In this document: positions 16,466 to 24,953 of the stretch, in pieces
Layout of the letters: every line of letters begins with the position of its first letter
How positions within the stretch are numbered: the stretch's first letter is position 1
NCBI RefSeq assembly: GCF_012689525.1
Contig: NZ_CP051515.1
Location: 1 to 64,000 of the forward strand
Length of the DNA: 64,000 nt
Direction of reading: 5' to 3'
Source: Paraburkholderia aromaticivorans
GTDB taxonomy: Bacteria; Pseudomonadota; Gammaproteobacteria; Burkholderiales; Burkholderiaceae
Position numbers and translations under genes: made by a program
The notes under the pieces: generated by a model
Databases searched by the model: none
What the model saw: only the letters and a program-made list of their open reading frames with translations
Told to the model about the DNA's origin: nothing

Positions 16466-17081
16466 GCCAGTCCTCAACGAAGATCAGCGCGACGCGCTGC
16501 AGGAGGTCGCCAATCTGGCGATGGGCCAAGCCGCGACGCGTCTTGCGCGGCTGCTCGATGCGTTCATCGAGTTGTCGGTGCCGCGCGTGAAGGTGGTGGC
16601 GGTCAGCGAGGCGGCGCAGGCGCTGCGGGAGATGACCGGGATCGAGGACACGGTGAGCGCGGTGCGCCAGGGCTTCCGCTCCGATATCAAGGGCGAGGCG
16701 CTGGTGATCTGCCGCAGCGACAGCATCGAGCAACTGTGCGCGCTCGTCAGCGATCCGTACTCGCGCTCGACTTACGAGGCGGTGAGCCAGACAGAACTGG
16801 TGTTCGACGTGGCCAACGTGCTGACCGGCGCCTGCGTGTCGTGCATTCTCGACCAGCTCGGCCGCACGCCGATCTTCTCCGCGCCGGGTTTGCTCGGCGA
16901 AGCCATGACGCTCGACGAAGTTTTCCAGCCCGGCGTGCTGCAATGGGAAGTGGCCTTGCTGGTCGAAGTGAATTTCGCGCTCGAAGACCAGAGTTTCCGC
17001 GCGCACCTCGTCATGCTGATGGCCGAGGAATCGATTCGCCACATGAACGGGGCGCTCGACGCGCTGTTGTCGAGCCTATGA
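16458..17081 (+). CDS. CheC-like phosphatase
   Basis: A 207-residue protein of the CheC/CheX/FliY phosphatase superfamily. Two CheC-type helices are visible: ALQEVANLAMGQAATRLARLL leading to a proline near residue 42, with the catalytic-type E and N three residues apart, and FDVANVLTGACVSCILDQLG followed by P near 134. It would dephosphorylate the receiver encoded just upstream. Overlaps at both ends (8 bases with the receiver, 4 with the cyclase) imply coupled translation. No chemotaxis gene is nearby, so its target is more likely this operon's receiver than CheY. Confidence 0.82.
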   Translation: MSEPVLNEDQRDALQEVANLAMGQAATRLARLLDAFIELSVPRVKVVAVSEAAQALREMTGIEDTVSAVRQGFRSDIKGEALVICRSDSIEQLCALVSDPYSRSTYEAVSQTELVFDVANVLTGACVSCILDQLGRTPIFSAPGLLGEAMTLDEVFQPGVLQWEVALLVEVNFALEDQSFRAHLVMLMAEESIRHMNGALDALLSSL

Positions 17082-18016
17082 ATGTGCCCGTGGACTCGTT
17101 GAGCGATCTGGTGGTCGAACGTGTTGGTTTCGGCATCTTCGTGCTGGACCGTGACATGAACGTGCTCATGTGGAATCGCTTCATGCAGGATCACAGCGGA
17201 CTGACGCCGGATCAGGTGGTCGGCAGGTCGCTGTACACGCATTTTCCGGAATTGCCGCGCGTGTGGCTGTCGCGCAAGATCGAAAGCGTGTTTCAGCTGG
17301 GCAGCTTTGCGTTCAGTTCGTGGGAACAGCGCCCGTATCTCTTCAAGTTCGATCACGACCGGCCGATTACCGGCGGCGTCGATTTCATGCAGCAGGACTG
17401 CACCTTCATGCCGCTCATGCGTGAGCGCGAAGTGGTGGCCGTGTGCGTCACCATTTCCGACGTCACGCACGTGAGCATCGTGCAGCGCGAACGCGAAGAG
17501 GCCGTCGCGAAGCTGCAGGAATACGCCGATCGCGACGGCCTGACGGGCATCGCCAACCGCCGCTTCTTCGAAGCCCGCCTGCGCGGCGAATACACGCGCT
17601 GGCAGCGCTACGGCGGCGACATGTCGGTGCTGCTGTTCGATCTCGATCACTTCAAGAAAATCAACGACCAGTTCGGCCACGGTGTCGGCGACACGGTGTT
17701 GCGCGTGATGGCGCAGCGCGTCGCCGAGGTGGTGCGGGCGCAGGACACCTTCGGGCGCTTCGGCGGCGAGGAGTTCGCATTGCTGCTGCCTTGCACGCCG
17801 CTCGACGACGCGATGCGCGTCGCGGAAAAGATCCGCTGCACGATCGCCGACACGCCGGTTGAAGTGCAGGGCACGAGCGTGCCGGTGACGGCGAGCGTCG
17901 GCGGCGCGTCGGCCCGGGTCGGCGTGGCGTCGTACGACGTGCTCATCAACGAAGCCGACGCCGCGCTCTACAGCGCGAAGCGGCAAGGACGCAACCGCTC
18001 GGTCGCGTTCGTCTGA
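17078..18016 (+). CDS. PAS-GGDEF diguanylate cyclase
   Basis: A 312-residue cytoplasmic protein. A PAS domain covers about residues 10-125 (GIFVLDRDMNVLMWNRFM), followed by a short coiled linker and a GGDEF domain (about 148-312). The active-site motif is intact as FGGEEF, and an RAQD inhibitory site lies five residues before the GGEEF-flanking segment, so product inhibition by c-di-GMP is expected. The ATG overlaps the upstream stop (ATGA). It is the output gene of the receiver/CheC operon. Confidence 0.93.
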   Translation: MNVPVDSLSDLVVERVGFGIFVLDRDMNVLMWNRFMQDHSGLTPDQVVGRSLYTHFPELPRVWLSRKIESVFQLGSFAFSSWEQRPYLFKFDHDRPITGGVDFMQQDCTFMPLMREREVVAVCVTISDVTHVSIVQREREEAVAKLQEYADRDGLTGIANRRFFEARLRGEYTRWQRYGGDMSVLLFDLDHFKKINDQFGHGVGDTVLRVMAQRVAEVVRAQDTFGRFGGEEFALLLPCTPLDDAMRVAEKIRCTIADTPVEVQGTSVPVTASVGGASARVGVASYDVLINEADAALYSAKRQGRNRSVAFV

Positions 18017-18293
18017 CGATGTCGCACGGGAGCGGCGTTTCGCCTTGCAAGAGACGCCGTGTAAGCCACAGAGCGTGCCGTGACGCGCACTGCCTGACGC
18101 GCGCCAGGCTTCCTTCCGGCCCCATATCCGCCGACGAAACTGCGGCATCTCGCAAACGTTGATATACTTTTTGCCGTTTCCGGCCTCCCAGCCGGGTGTT
18201 TCGCGCGTGTCCGCGCGCGCGTGCCGCCGGCCCTGCGGGCAGGCATAAAACTTCTTGAACGCCTTTCAGCGGGCGCCTCCAGCGGAGATCGTC
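18017..18293. promoter_or_regulatory. Leader of the hopanoid operon
   Basis: 277 bp without a gene in front of hpnD. It includes a small GC hairpin (CCGGC near 18180, GCCGG near 18192) and, at 18284-18287, the GGAG that supports the TTG start of hpnD. A promoter is expected near 18150-18180, but the match to consensus is poor. Confidence 0.4.
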
Positions 18294-19142
18294 TTGGCTG
18301 TTTCCAATCTTGTCGTGGACGATACAGAAATCGACGCCGCTGCCGCCACATCCGGCAGTTCGTTCTATCTCGCCATGCGCATCCTGCCGGCCGCGCAGCG
18401 CGATGCGATGTATCAGGTCTACGCTTTCTGCCGCGCCGTCGACGATATCGCCGACAGCGACCTGCCGCGCGCCGAACGCGTCGCCGCGCTCGAGCGCTGG
18501 CGGGCCGATATCGACGCGTGCTATGCCGGCGCGCCGCGCGCTTCGCTGCGCGCGCTGACGCGGCACATTCATACGTTTCATCTGCAACGCGAAGATTTTC
18601 ACGCGATGATCGACGGCATGGCGATGGACGCCGCCGAAGACATCTGCGCACCCGATGAAGACACGCTCGACCTCTATTGCGACCGGGTCGCCAGCGCGGC
18701 GGGCCGTCTATCGGTGAGGATATTCGGGATGCAGGAAGAGCCCGGCCGTTTGCTCGCGCATCATCTGGGCCGCGCGCTGCAACTCACCAACATCCTGCGC
18801 GACATCGACGAAGACGCCGGCATCAACCGCTGCTATCTGCCGCACGAATTGCTGGCGCGCGAAGGCATCGCGGTGACGAATCCCACGCAGATCGCCGACG
18901 ATCCGTCGCTGCCGCGCGTGTGCGCCACGCTCGCCGAGCGGGCCAAGGAGCACTTCGCCGCCTCCGACGCGATCATGGACCGCGAGCCGCGCAACCACGT
19001 GCGCGCGCCGCGCATCATGTCGGGCGTGTATCGCGTGCTGCTCGAACGGACGCTGGAGCGCGGCTTCGACATTCCGCGGACGAAGGTCAGCAAGCCGAAA
19101 CTCCGCATGTTGTGGATCGTCGCGCGTTACGCGCTCTTCTGA
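18294..19142 (+). CDS. hpnD: Presqualene diphosphate synthase HpnD
   Basis: A 282-residue squalene/phytoene synthase-family enzyme. In the HpnCDE route it joins two farnesyl diphosphates to presqualene diphosphate. Both Asp-rich Mg-binding motifs are intact: AVDDIADSD (about 48-56) and NILRDIDEDAG (about 166-176). The start is taken as TTG 18294 because GGAG sits six bases before it; a TTG at 18255 would add 13 residues without a ribosome-binding site. First gene of the hpnD-hpnE-shc-hpnG operon, 4 bases before hpnE. Confidence 0.9.
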   Translation: MAVSNLVVDDTEIDAAAATSGSSFYLAMRILPAAQRDAMYQVYAFCRAVDDIADSDLPRAERVAALERWRADIDACYAGAPRASLRALTRHIHTFHLQREDFHAMIDGMAMDAAEDICAPDEDTLDLYCDRVASAAGRLSVRIFGMQEEPGRLLAHHLGRALQLTNILRDIDEDAGINRCYLPHELLAREGIAVTNPTQIADDPSLPRVCATLAERAKEHFAASDAIMDREPRNHVRAPRIMSGVYRVLLERTLERGFDIPRTKVSKPKLRMLWIVARYALF

Positions 19143-19146
19143 ACTG

Positions 19147-20415
19147 ATGCAAAAGCTCGTACATGTGGTCGGCGCAGGCCTTGCCGGCCTGGCCGCCGCA
19201 GTGCAGCTGCAGCGGCGCGGCGCGCACGTCGTGCTGCATGAAGCGGCTGCGCAGGCGGGCGGCCGTTGCCGCTCGTACTACGACCCCAAGCTGGGCGCGA
19301 CGCTCGACACCGGCAATCACATGGTGGTGTCGGGCAATGCCGCGACGCTCAACTACGCGCGGGCGATCGGCGCCGCCGACGAACTGGTCGGCCCGGCCCA
19401 GCCCGAATATCCGTTCATGGATCTGGCCACGCGGGCGCGCTGGACCGTGCGCCTGTCGCCGGGACATCTGCCGTGGTGGGTCTTCGACCCGAACGCGCGC
19501 GTGCCGAACACCGGGCCGGGCGACTATCTGGCGCTCGCGCCGCTTCTGTTTGCCAGACCGGGGCGCAGCGTCGCGCAGAGCATGCGTTGCAACGGTCCGC
19601 TGTGGGACCGTCTGCTGCGGCCGCTGTTTCACGCGATGCTGAACGTCGAGCCGCGCGATGCGTCGGCGGAACTGACGGGCGCCATGGTGCGCGAAGCGCT
19701 GCTTGCCGGCGGCCTCGCGTGCCGGCCGCTGGTGGCGCGCAACGGCCTCGGCAGCGCGTTCGTCGATCCGGCGTTGCGCCTGCTGCAACATGGCGGCGCG
19801 GCGATCAGGCTGGGTTCGCGCCTGGACGGAATCGTCTTTGCCGCCGACAACCGCCGCGTGCAAGCGCTGAATTTCGCCGCCGAAAGCATCGCGCTCGACG
19901 CGAACCATGCCGTGATTCTCGCGGTGCCACCAGACATCGCGCAGACGCTCGTGCAAGGTTTGCGCGCACCGACGCGCTTCGCGGCGACCGTCAACGTGCA
20001 TTTCGCGGTTGAGCCGCCATTCGGTTTGCCGCAGGTCACCGGGCTGCTCAACGGCACGGCCGAGTGGCTGTTTGCTTTCGAAGGGCGCTTGTCGGTGACC
20101 GTGAACGGCGCTGAGCGGTTGCTGGACACGCCGCATGAGGCACTCGCGGCCACCGTCTGGGCCGAAGTGGCGCAGGCGGCCAGCTTGCCGGTCGCGCCGA
20201 TGCCGGCCTGGCAAGTCGTCGTGGAAAAACGTGCGACCTTCGCCGCGCTGCCGGATCAGGAAACGCGGCGGCCCGGCGCGCGTACTCGCTGGAATAACTT
20301 GATGCTCGCGGGCGACTGGACGGCTACCGGCCTGCCCGCGACGATTGAAGGCGCGATCCGCTCCGGCCAGAAGGCCGCGGATACGTTGCTGAATGAACCG
20401 ATGGAACGCCGATGA
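19147..20415 (+). CDS. hpnE: Hydroxysqualene dehydroxylase HpnE
   Basis: A 422-residue FAD-dependent amine-oxidase-fold enzyme that reduces hydroxysqualene to squalene in the last step of the HpnCDE route. The Rossmann motif VVGAGLAGLAAAVQL is at residues 7-21, GGRCRSYYD follows near 40-48, and the C-terminal FAD contact region reads NLMLAGDWTATGLPATIEGAIRSG. Its end overlaps shc by four bases (ATGA). The neighbours hpnD and shc supply its pathway context. Confidence 0.92.
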   Translation: MQKLVHVVGAGLAGLAAAVQLQRRGAHVVLHEAAAQAGGRCRSYYDPKLGATLDTGNHMVVSGNAATLNYARAIGAADELVGPAQPEYPFMDLATRARWTVRLSPGHLPWWVFDPNARVPNTGPGDYLALAPLLFARPGRSVAQSMRCNGPLWDRLLRPLFHAMLNVEPRDASAELTGAMVREALLAGGLACRPLVARNGLGSAFVDPALRLLQHGGAAIRLGSRLDGIVFAADNRRVQALNFAAESIALDANHAVILAVPPDIAQTLVQGLRAPTRFAATVNVHFAVEPPFGLPQVTGLLNGTAEWLFAFEGRLSVTVNGAERLLDTPHEALAATVWAEVAQAASLPVAPMPAWQVVVEKRATFAALPDQETRRPGARTRWNNLMLAGDWTATGLPATIEGAIRSGQKAADTLLNEPMERR

Positions 20416-22442
20416 ACGATTTATCTCAAGCCCAACCGCTGGACGCCGTCCTGCCCGATTTCGCCGACGCAGCGCCGAGCGCGCCCGCGCCGGCCGTTAC
20501 GGGCGAGGCGCCCACGGCATCGCTCGACGCCGCGATCACGCGCGCGACCGAGGCGATTCTCGCCGCGCAGAAGCCGGACGGCCACTGGGTCTACGAACTC
20601 GAAGCCGACGCGACGATTCCCGCCGAATACGTGCTGCTGGTTCACTATCTCGGCGAAACGCCGAACGTGGAGCTGGAACAGAAGATCGCGCGCTATCTGC
20701 GCCGCATCCAGTTGCCCGACGGCGGCTGGCCGCTGTTCACCGACGGCGCGCTCGACATCAGCGCCAGCGTGAAGGCGTATTTCGCACTGAAAATGATCGG
20801 CGACCCGGCCGACGCCGAGCACATGGTTCGCGCGCGCGAGGCGATTCTCGCCCACGGCGGCGCCGAAACAGTGAACGTCTTCACGCGGATTCTGCTCGCG
20901 CTGTTCGGCGTGGTGTCGTGGCGCGCGGTGCCGATGATGCCCGTCGAGATCATGCTGTTGCCCATGTGGTTCCCGTTCCATCTGTCGAAGGTGTCGTACT
21001 GGGCGCGTACGGTGATCGTGCCGCTGCTCGTGCTCAATGCGAAGCGGCCGGTGGCGCGCAACCCGCGCCGCGTGCGCATCGACGAATTGTTTCGCGGCGC
21101 GCCGGTCAACACCGGCCCGCGCGATCGGGCGCCGCATCAGCACGCCGGCTGGTTCCGGTTTTTCAGTGGCGTGGACGTGCTGCTGCGCGCCGTCGATGGC
21201 CTGTTCCCGAAGGCCACGCGCGAGCGCGCGGTGCGTGCGGCGGTGGCTTTCGTCGACGAACGGCTGAATGGCGAAGACGGCCTCGGCGCGATTTTCCCCG
21301 CGATGGCGAACTCGGTGATGATGTACGACGTGCTCGGTTATCCGGCCGATCATCCGAATCGCGCGATTGCTCGCCAGTCGATCGACAAGCTGCTCGTCAT
21401 CAAGGATGACGAAGCCTATTGCCAGCCGTGTCTGTCGCCGGTGTGGGATACGTCGCTCGCGGCACACGCGCTGCTCGAAACCGGCGAGGCGCATGCCGAA
21501 CAGGCCGCCGAACGCGGGCTCGCGTGGCTGCGTCCGCTGCAGATTCTCGACGTGCGCGGCGACTGGATCTCGCGCCGTCCGAATGTGCGGCCGGGCGGTT
21601 GGGCGTTCCAGTACAACAACGCGCATTACCCGGACGTCGACGATACGGCGGTGGTCGTCATGGCGATGCAACGCTCGGCGGCGCTGACGCAATCGGATGT
21701 CGATCGCGAAGCGATCGCGCGGGCGCGCGAATGGGTGGTCGGCATGCAGAGCAGCGATGGCGGCTGGGGCGCGTTCGAGCCGGAAAACACGCAGTACTAC
21801 CTGAACAACATTCCGTTCTCCGATCACGGCGCCTTGCTCGATCCGCCGACCGCGGACGTGTCGGGCCGCTGTCTGTCGATGCTCGCGCAACTCGGCGAAA
21901 TGCCGCAGAACAGCGAGCCGGCGCAACGCGCGTTCGACTACATCCTGAAGGAGCAGGAATCGGACGGCAGCTGGTATGGCCGCTGGGGCCTGAACTACAT
22001 CTATGGCACGTGGACCGCGCTGTGTTCGCTGAACGCAGCCGGCCTGCCACACGACGACCCGCGCATAAAGCGCGCGGCGCAGTGGCTCCTGTCGATCCAG
22101 AACGACGACGGCGGCTGGGGCGAGGGCGGCGAGAGCTACAAGCTCGACTACCACGGCTACGAGCGCGCGCCGAGCACGGCGTCGCAAACCGCGTGGGCGC
22201 TGATGGGCCTGATGGCGGCAGGCGAGGTCAATCGCGAAGCGGTGGCGCGCGGCGTCGCGTATCTGGAGCGTGAACAGCGCGAGCACGGTTTGTGGGACGA
22301 AACGCGTTTCACCGCGACCGGTTTCCCGCGCGTGTTCTATCTGCGTTATCACGGCTATCGCAAGTTCTTCCCGTTGTGGGCGCTGGCGCGCTTCCGTCAT
22401 CTGAAGCGCAACGGCCTCACGCGCGTCGCGGTCGGGATATAA
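20412..22442 (+). CDS. shc: Squalene-hopene cyclase
   Basis: A 676-residue monotopic membrane terpene cyclase (HpnF) that folds squalene into hopene/diplopterol. The catalytic DxDD motif is intact as DVDD at residues 408-411. Several QW repeats are seen, including QLPDGGWPLF near 97, QSSDGGWGAF near 445, QESDGSWYGRWG near 515 and QNDDGGWGEGG near 563. The length is typical. The N-terminal 35 residues are Ala/Pro-rich and specific to this protein. Overlaps hpnE by four bases; hpnG starts 3 bases after its stop. Confidence 0.96.
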   Translation: MNDLSQAQPLDAVLPDFADAAPSAPAPAVTGEAPTASLDAAITRATEAILAAQKPDGHWVYELEADATIPAEYVLLVHYLGETPNVELEQKIARYLRRIQLPDGGWPLFTDGALDISASVKAYFALKMIGDPADAEHMVRAREAILAHGGAETVNVFTRILLALFGVVSWRAVPMMPVEIMLLPMWFPFHLSKVSYWARTVIVPLLVLNAKRPVARNPRRVRIDELFRGAPVNTGPRDRAPHQHAGWFRFFSGVDVLLRAVDGLFPKATRERAVRAAVAFVDERLNGEDGLGAIFPAMANSVMMYDVLGYPADHPNRAIARQSIDKLLVIKDDEAYCQPCLSPVWDTSLAAHALLETGEAHAEQAAERGLAWLRPLQILDVRGDWISRRPNVRPGGWAFQYNNAHYPDVDDTAVVVMAMQRSAALTQSDVDREAIARAREWVVGMQSSDGGWGAFEPENTQYYLNNIPFSDHGALLDPPTADVSGRCLSMLAQLGEMPQNSEPAQRAFDYILKEQESDGSWYGRWGLNYIYGTWTALCSLNAAGLPHDDPRIKRAAQWLLSIQNDDGGWGEGGESYKLDYHGYERAPSTASQTAWALMGLMAAGEVNREAVARGVAYLEREQREHGLWDETRFTATGFPRVFYLRYHGYRKFFPLWALARFRHLKRNGLTRVAVGI

Positions 22443-22445
22443 CGG

Positions 22446-23177
22446 ATGCCGCTTCCCAACCCGCCGTCCGCCGATGACGGTCGCAGTCCCTTGCCGGTGA
22501 TCGTGGTGACGGGCATGGCGTTCGAGGCGCGCATCGCCCGAGGCGAAGGCGTCGAGGTCGTCTACGCGGCGCGCGCCGATCTGCTGGAGCGCGCGTTGAG
22601 CGTGGCGGTCGAGCGCGGCTGTTCGGGCATCGTCAGTTTCGGCACGGCGGGCGGTTTGGCGCCGGACCTGGAGCCGGGCTCGCTGATCGTCGCGGATGCC
22701 GTCGAGGGGCCGTTTGGGCGCCTCCAGACCGATCGGGCATGGTCCGACAGGCTCGCGGCCGCGCTGGCGGCTGGGCCGCTCTCCACACGTTTGCGGCGCG
22801 GCCTCATGGCGGCTGTCACCGCGCCTCTGGTGAGCGCGAGCGACAAGGACGTGCTGCATCGCTCGAACGGTGCCTTGGCGGTGGATATGGAGTCGCACAT
22901 TGCCGGCGCGAAGGCTGCCGCGCAAGGCGTGCCGTTTGCCGTGTGCCGCGCGATCGTCGATCCGGCGTGGCGCACGCTGCCTTCCGCGGCGACCGCCGGC
23001 CTGCGCGACGACGGCAGCACGGCGCTCGGGCCGATTCTGCGGGAATTGATGCGACAGCCGTCGCAACTCGGCGCGCTGATCCAGGTTGCCGTCGACGCCC
23101 GGGCGGCGCGGCTCTCGCTGGTCCAGGCGCGGCGAGCGATCGGTGAGGCAGGCGCTTTTCGCATGGCCATCGCCTGA
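22446..23177 (+). CDS. hpnG: Hopanoid phosphorylase HpnG
   Basis: A 243-residue nucleoside-phosphorylase-fold protein. In hopanoid biosynthesis HpnG removes adenine from adenosylhopane to give phosphoribohopane. Recognisable elements are VIVVTGMAFEARIA at the start, a phosphate/ribose-site segment IVSFGTAGGLAPDL and the active-site stretch ALAVDMESHIAGA. It ends the hpnD-E-shc-G operon; its partner HpnH is encoded separately at 28515. Confidence 0.88.
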   Translation: MPLPNPPSADDGRSPLPVIVVTGMAFEARIARGEGVEVVYAARADLLERALSVAVERGCSGIVSFGTAGGLAPDLEPGSLIVADAVEGPFGRLQTDRAWSDRLAAALAAGPLSTRLRRGLMAAVTAPLVSASDKDVLHRSNGALAVDMESHIAGAKAAAQGVPFAVCRAIVDPAWRTLPSAATAGLRDDGSTALGPILRELMRQPSQLGALIQVAVDARAARLSLVQARRAIGEAGAFRMAIA

Positions 23178-23322
23178 AACGCTCGCGCGGCTGCGGCACT
23201 TCCCTTTATTCAACAGATATTGCAGAACTAGGGAAAACCCTTATCTTTGGTACAATGTAAGTGTTAACCCTAGTCTGCGGCGCTAAGCCGGTTGCCTAGG
23301 TGCCTCGAACACGGAGTACCAA
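23178..23322 (+). promoter_or_regulatory. Promoter region of the thioesterase gene
   Basis: A 145-bp gap that is AT-rich for this genome. It contains AGGGAAAACCCT (23230-23241, arms AGGG/CCCT around AAAA), a good -10 candidate TACAAT (23251-23256), and a further TTAACCCTAG. The arrangement suggests a regulated promoter starting near 23263. No protein-coding gene. Confidence 0.5.
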
Positions 23323-23802
23323 ATGAATTTCCACACCAGAAAGTGGGTCAAGCCCGAAGATCTGAACCCCAACGGCAAGCTGTTCGGCGGCAGTCTTCTG
23401 CGCTGGATCGACGAAGAAGCCGCGATTTACGCGATCTGCCAGCTCGACAATCAACGCGTTGTGACCAAGTTCATGTCGGAGATCAATTTCGTCAGCTCGG
23501 CGCGGCAGGGCGACATCATCGAACTCGGTATGACGGCCACGCATTTCGGCCGCACCTCGATCACGCTGAGCTGCGAAGTGCGCAACAAGATCACGCGCAA
23601 AAGCATCCTGACCGTCGAGAAGATGGTGTTCGTCAACCTGGACGAGAACGGTGAGCCGGCGCCTCACGGGCGCACACGGATTCGCTATGCGGATGAAGCG
23701 TTTGCCCGCTATCGCGAGGATTCGCGGCCGGTGTCGCAAGGCGCGGTTGCCGTCGAAGAAGAGCGGGTTGCGCCGCGTGCCGAGGTGGATAGCCTGCATT
23801 GA
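23323..23802 (+). CDS. YciA-type acyl-CoA thioesterase
   Basis: A 159-residue hotdog-fold acyl-CoA hydrolase. The family core is clear: DLNPNGKLFGGSLLRWIDEEAAI with the catalytic-site Asp near residue 28, then FVSSARQGDIIELGMTATHFGRTSI and NKITRKSILTVEKMVFV. It would hydrolyse acyl-CoA thioesters in the cytoplasm. It has its own promoter region, between hpnG and the convergent mlaA gene, so a link to hopanoid or membrane-lipid metabolism is suggested only by position. Confidence 0.88.
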   Translation: MNFHTRKWVKPEDLNPNGKLFGGSLLRWIDEEAAIYAICQLDNQRVVTKFMSEINFVSSARQGDIIELGMTATHFGRTSITLSCEVRNKITRKSILTVEKMVFVNLDENGEPAPHGRTRIRYADEAFARYREDSRPVSQGAVAVEEERVAPRAEVDSLH

Positions 23803-23900
23803 ACCGATTGATGGGCTCTAACGCAGGCTGCGGCGCATTGCGCGCCGACGCGCTAAGCGGTAACTCGTCCTGTTCTGTGCCAGCGTCGAGTTCGGCTTTA

Positions 23901-23926
23901 CGGGGCGCCCGTTCTGGGCGCCCCGT
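23901..23926. terminator. Hairpin between convergent thioesterase and mlaA genes
   Basis: A perfect 10-bp stem CGGGGCGCCC / GGGCGCCCCG with the loop GTTCT, placed between two converging genes. No T-run follows, so it may act as a weak or factor-assisted terminator. Confidence 0.6.
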
Positions 23927-23940
23927 CTAAATCCCAATAC

Positions 23941-24951
23941 TTATTGCGTCACCGGCGCTGAAGCCGGTTGTGTGCTGTCGGCCGGCGCGGCGGGCGGTGT
24001 CGGTGCGGCCGTGCCTGAAGCGCCGTTGGGCGTGGCAGCCGGCACGGTCGGCGTCGAACCTGCTGCGCCGCTCGCGGGCGTTTCGCCTGGATCGCTGTAG
24101 TTGGGCACGCCCGCCGGGGCGCCCGTGGCAGCGCCAGAGGCCGCATTCGGGGCTTCCGCTGCGTCGCCCGGGTCGGCGTAGTTCGGCAGCGCGCCAGCCG
24201 CCGGCGCGCCGGCTGCGGGTGTCTCCGAGGCGCCGGAATCGCCCTGATCGTCATAGTTCGGCAGCGGCGCTGCGTTGTCGGTGCCGCGCAGACGCGCGCG
24301 GCGTTGCTGCGTATAGGCGTCGCGCACGAACGAGTACTTGTCCAGCGCGGCCTGTTGCAGCAGATCCGACGCACCCAGCAGGTCGGAGCGCACGCTCACG
24401 AACTGCAGCAGGTACAGCGGATTGCGCACCGCCGGCTCCATGTAGTTCAGCGGGTTGAACTTCACGTCGACGATAAGACCCATGCTGTCACGCACCGTGC
24501 TCGGGCCGAACAGCGGCAGGACGAGGTACGGGCCCGACGGAATGCCCCAGTGACCCAGCGTCAGGCCGAAATCCTGGTGGTGCTTGGGCAGCCCGGCCGG
24601 CGTCGCCCAATCGAGCAGGCCGCCCAAACCGAAGGTCGAATTGAACGCGAAACGGACGAGGTCCTCGGTCGCATCGGTGATTTTCAACTGCAGCAGCGCG
24701 TTTGCGGCGTTGCCCAGATCGCCGAGATTCGAAAAGAAGTTGCTCACGGCGGTGCGCAACGGCTGCGGCGTCACCTTCTGATAACCCTTCGCCACCGGAA
24801 CGGCGACGTAGCGATCCAGGCCGTCGTTGAAATTGAACACGACCCGGTTCACCGGTTCGAACGGGTCGCCGGGTTTGCGGTCGGGGCCGGTGGCGCAGCC
24901 AGAGATCAAACCGGTGGCGACGAGTGCCAGCGCGGCGTTACGCAGCTTCAT
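23941..24951 (-). CDS. mlaA: MlaA/VacJ-family outer-membrane lipoprotein
   Basis: A 336-residue lipoprotein of the MlaA (VacJ) family, which removes phospholipid from the outer leaflet of the outer membrane. The signal ends in the lipobox LISGC (Cys about 19). The MlaA core follows (DPFEPVNRVVFNFNDGLDRYVAVPVAKGY divided over 31-60, then GLGGLLDWATPAGL and HWGIPSGPYLVLPLFGPST). The last 110 residues are a low-complexity Ala/Pro/Gly tail with three PNYxDxG repeats, which is longer than in classical MlaA. AAGGAA precedes its ATG, which lies 2 bp after the hpnN stop, so it is cotranscribed with hpnN. Confidence 0.9.
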   Translation of the reverse strand: MKLRNAALALVATGLISGCATGPDRKPGDPFEPVNRVVFNFNDGLDRYVAVPVAKGYQKVTPQPLRTAVSNFFSNLGDLGNAANALLQLKITDATEDLVRFAFNSTFGLGGLLDWATPAGLPKHHQDFGLTLGHWGIPSGPYLVLPLFGPSTVRDSMGLIVDVKFNPLNYMEPAVRNPLYLLQFVSVRSDLLGASDLLQQAALDKYSFVRDAYTQQRRARLRGTDNAAPLPNYDDQGDSGASETPAAGAPAAGALPNYADPGDAAEAPNAASGAATGAPAGVPNYSDPGETPASGAAGSTPTVPAATPNGASGTAAPTPPAAPADSTQPASAPVTQ

Positions 24952-24953
24952 GC

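Noticed and set aside
20421..23213. 930-codon open frame antisense to shc and hpnG
   Set aside because: It is a high-GC shadow frame: Arg/His-rich, no domain, and fully overlaps two well-supported genes.
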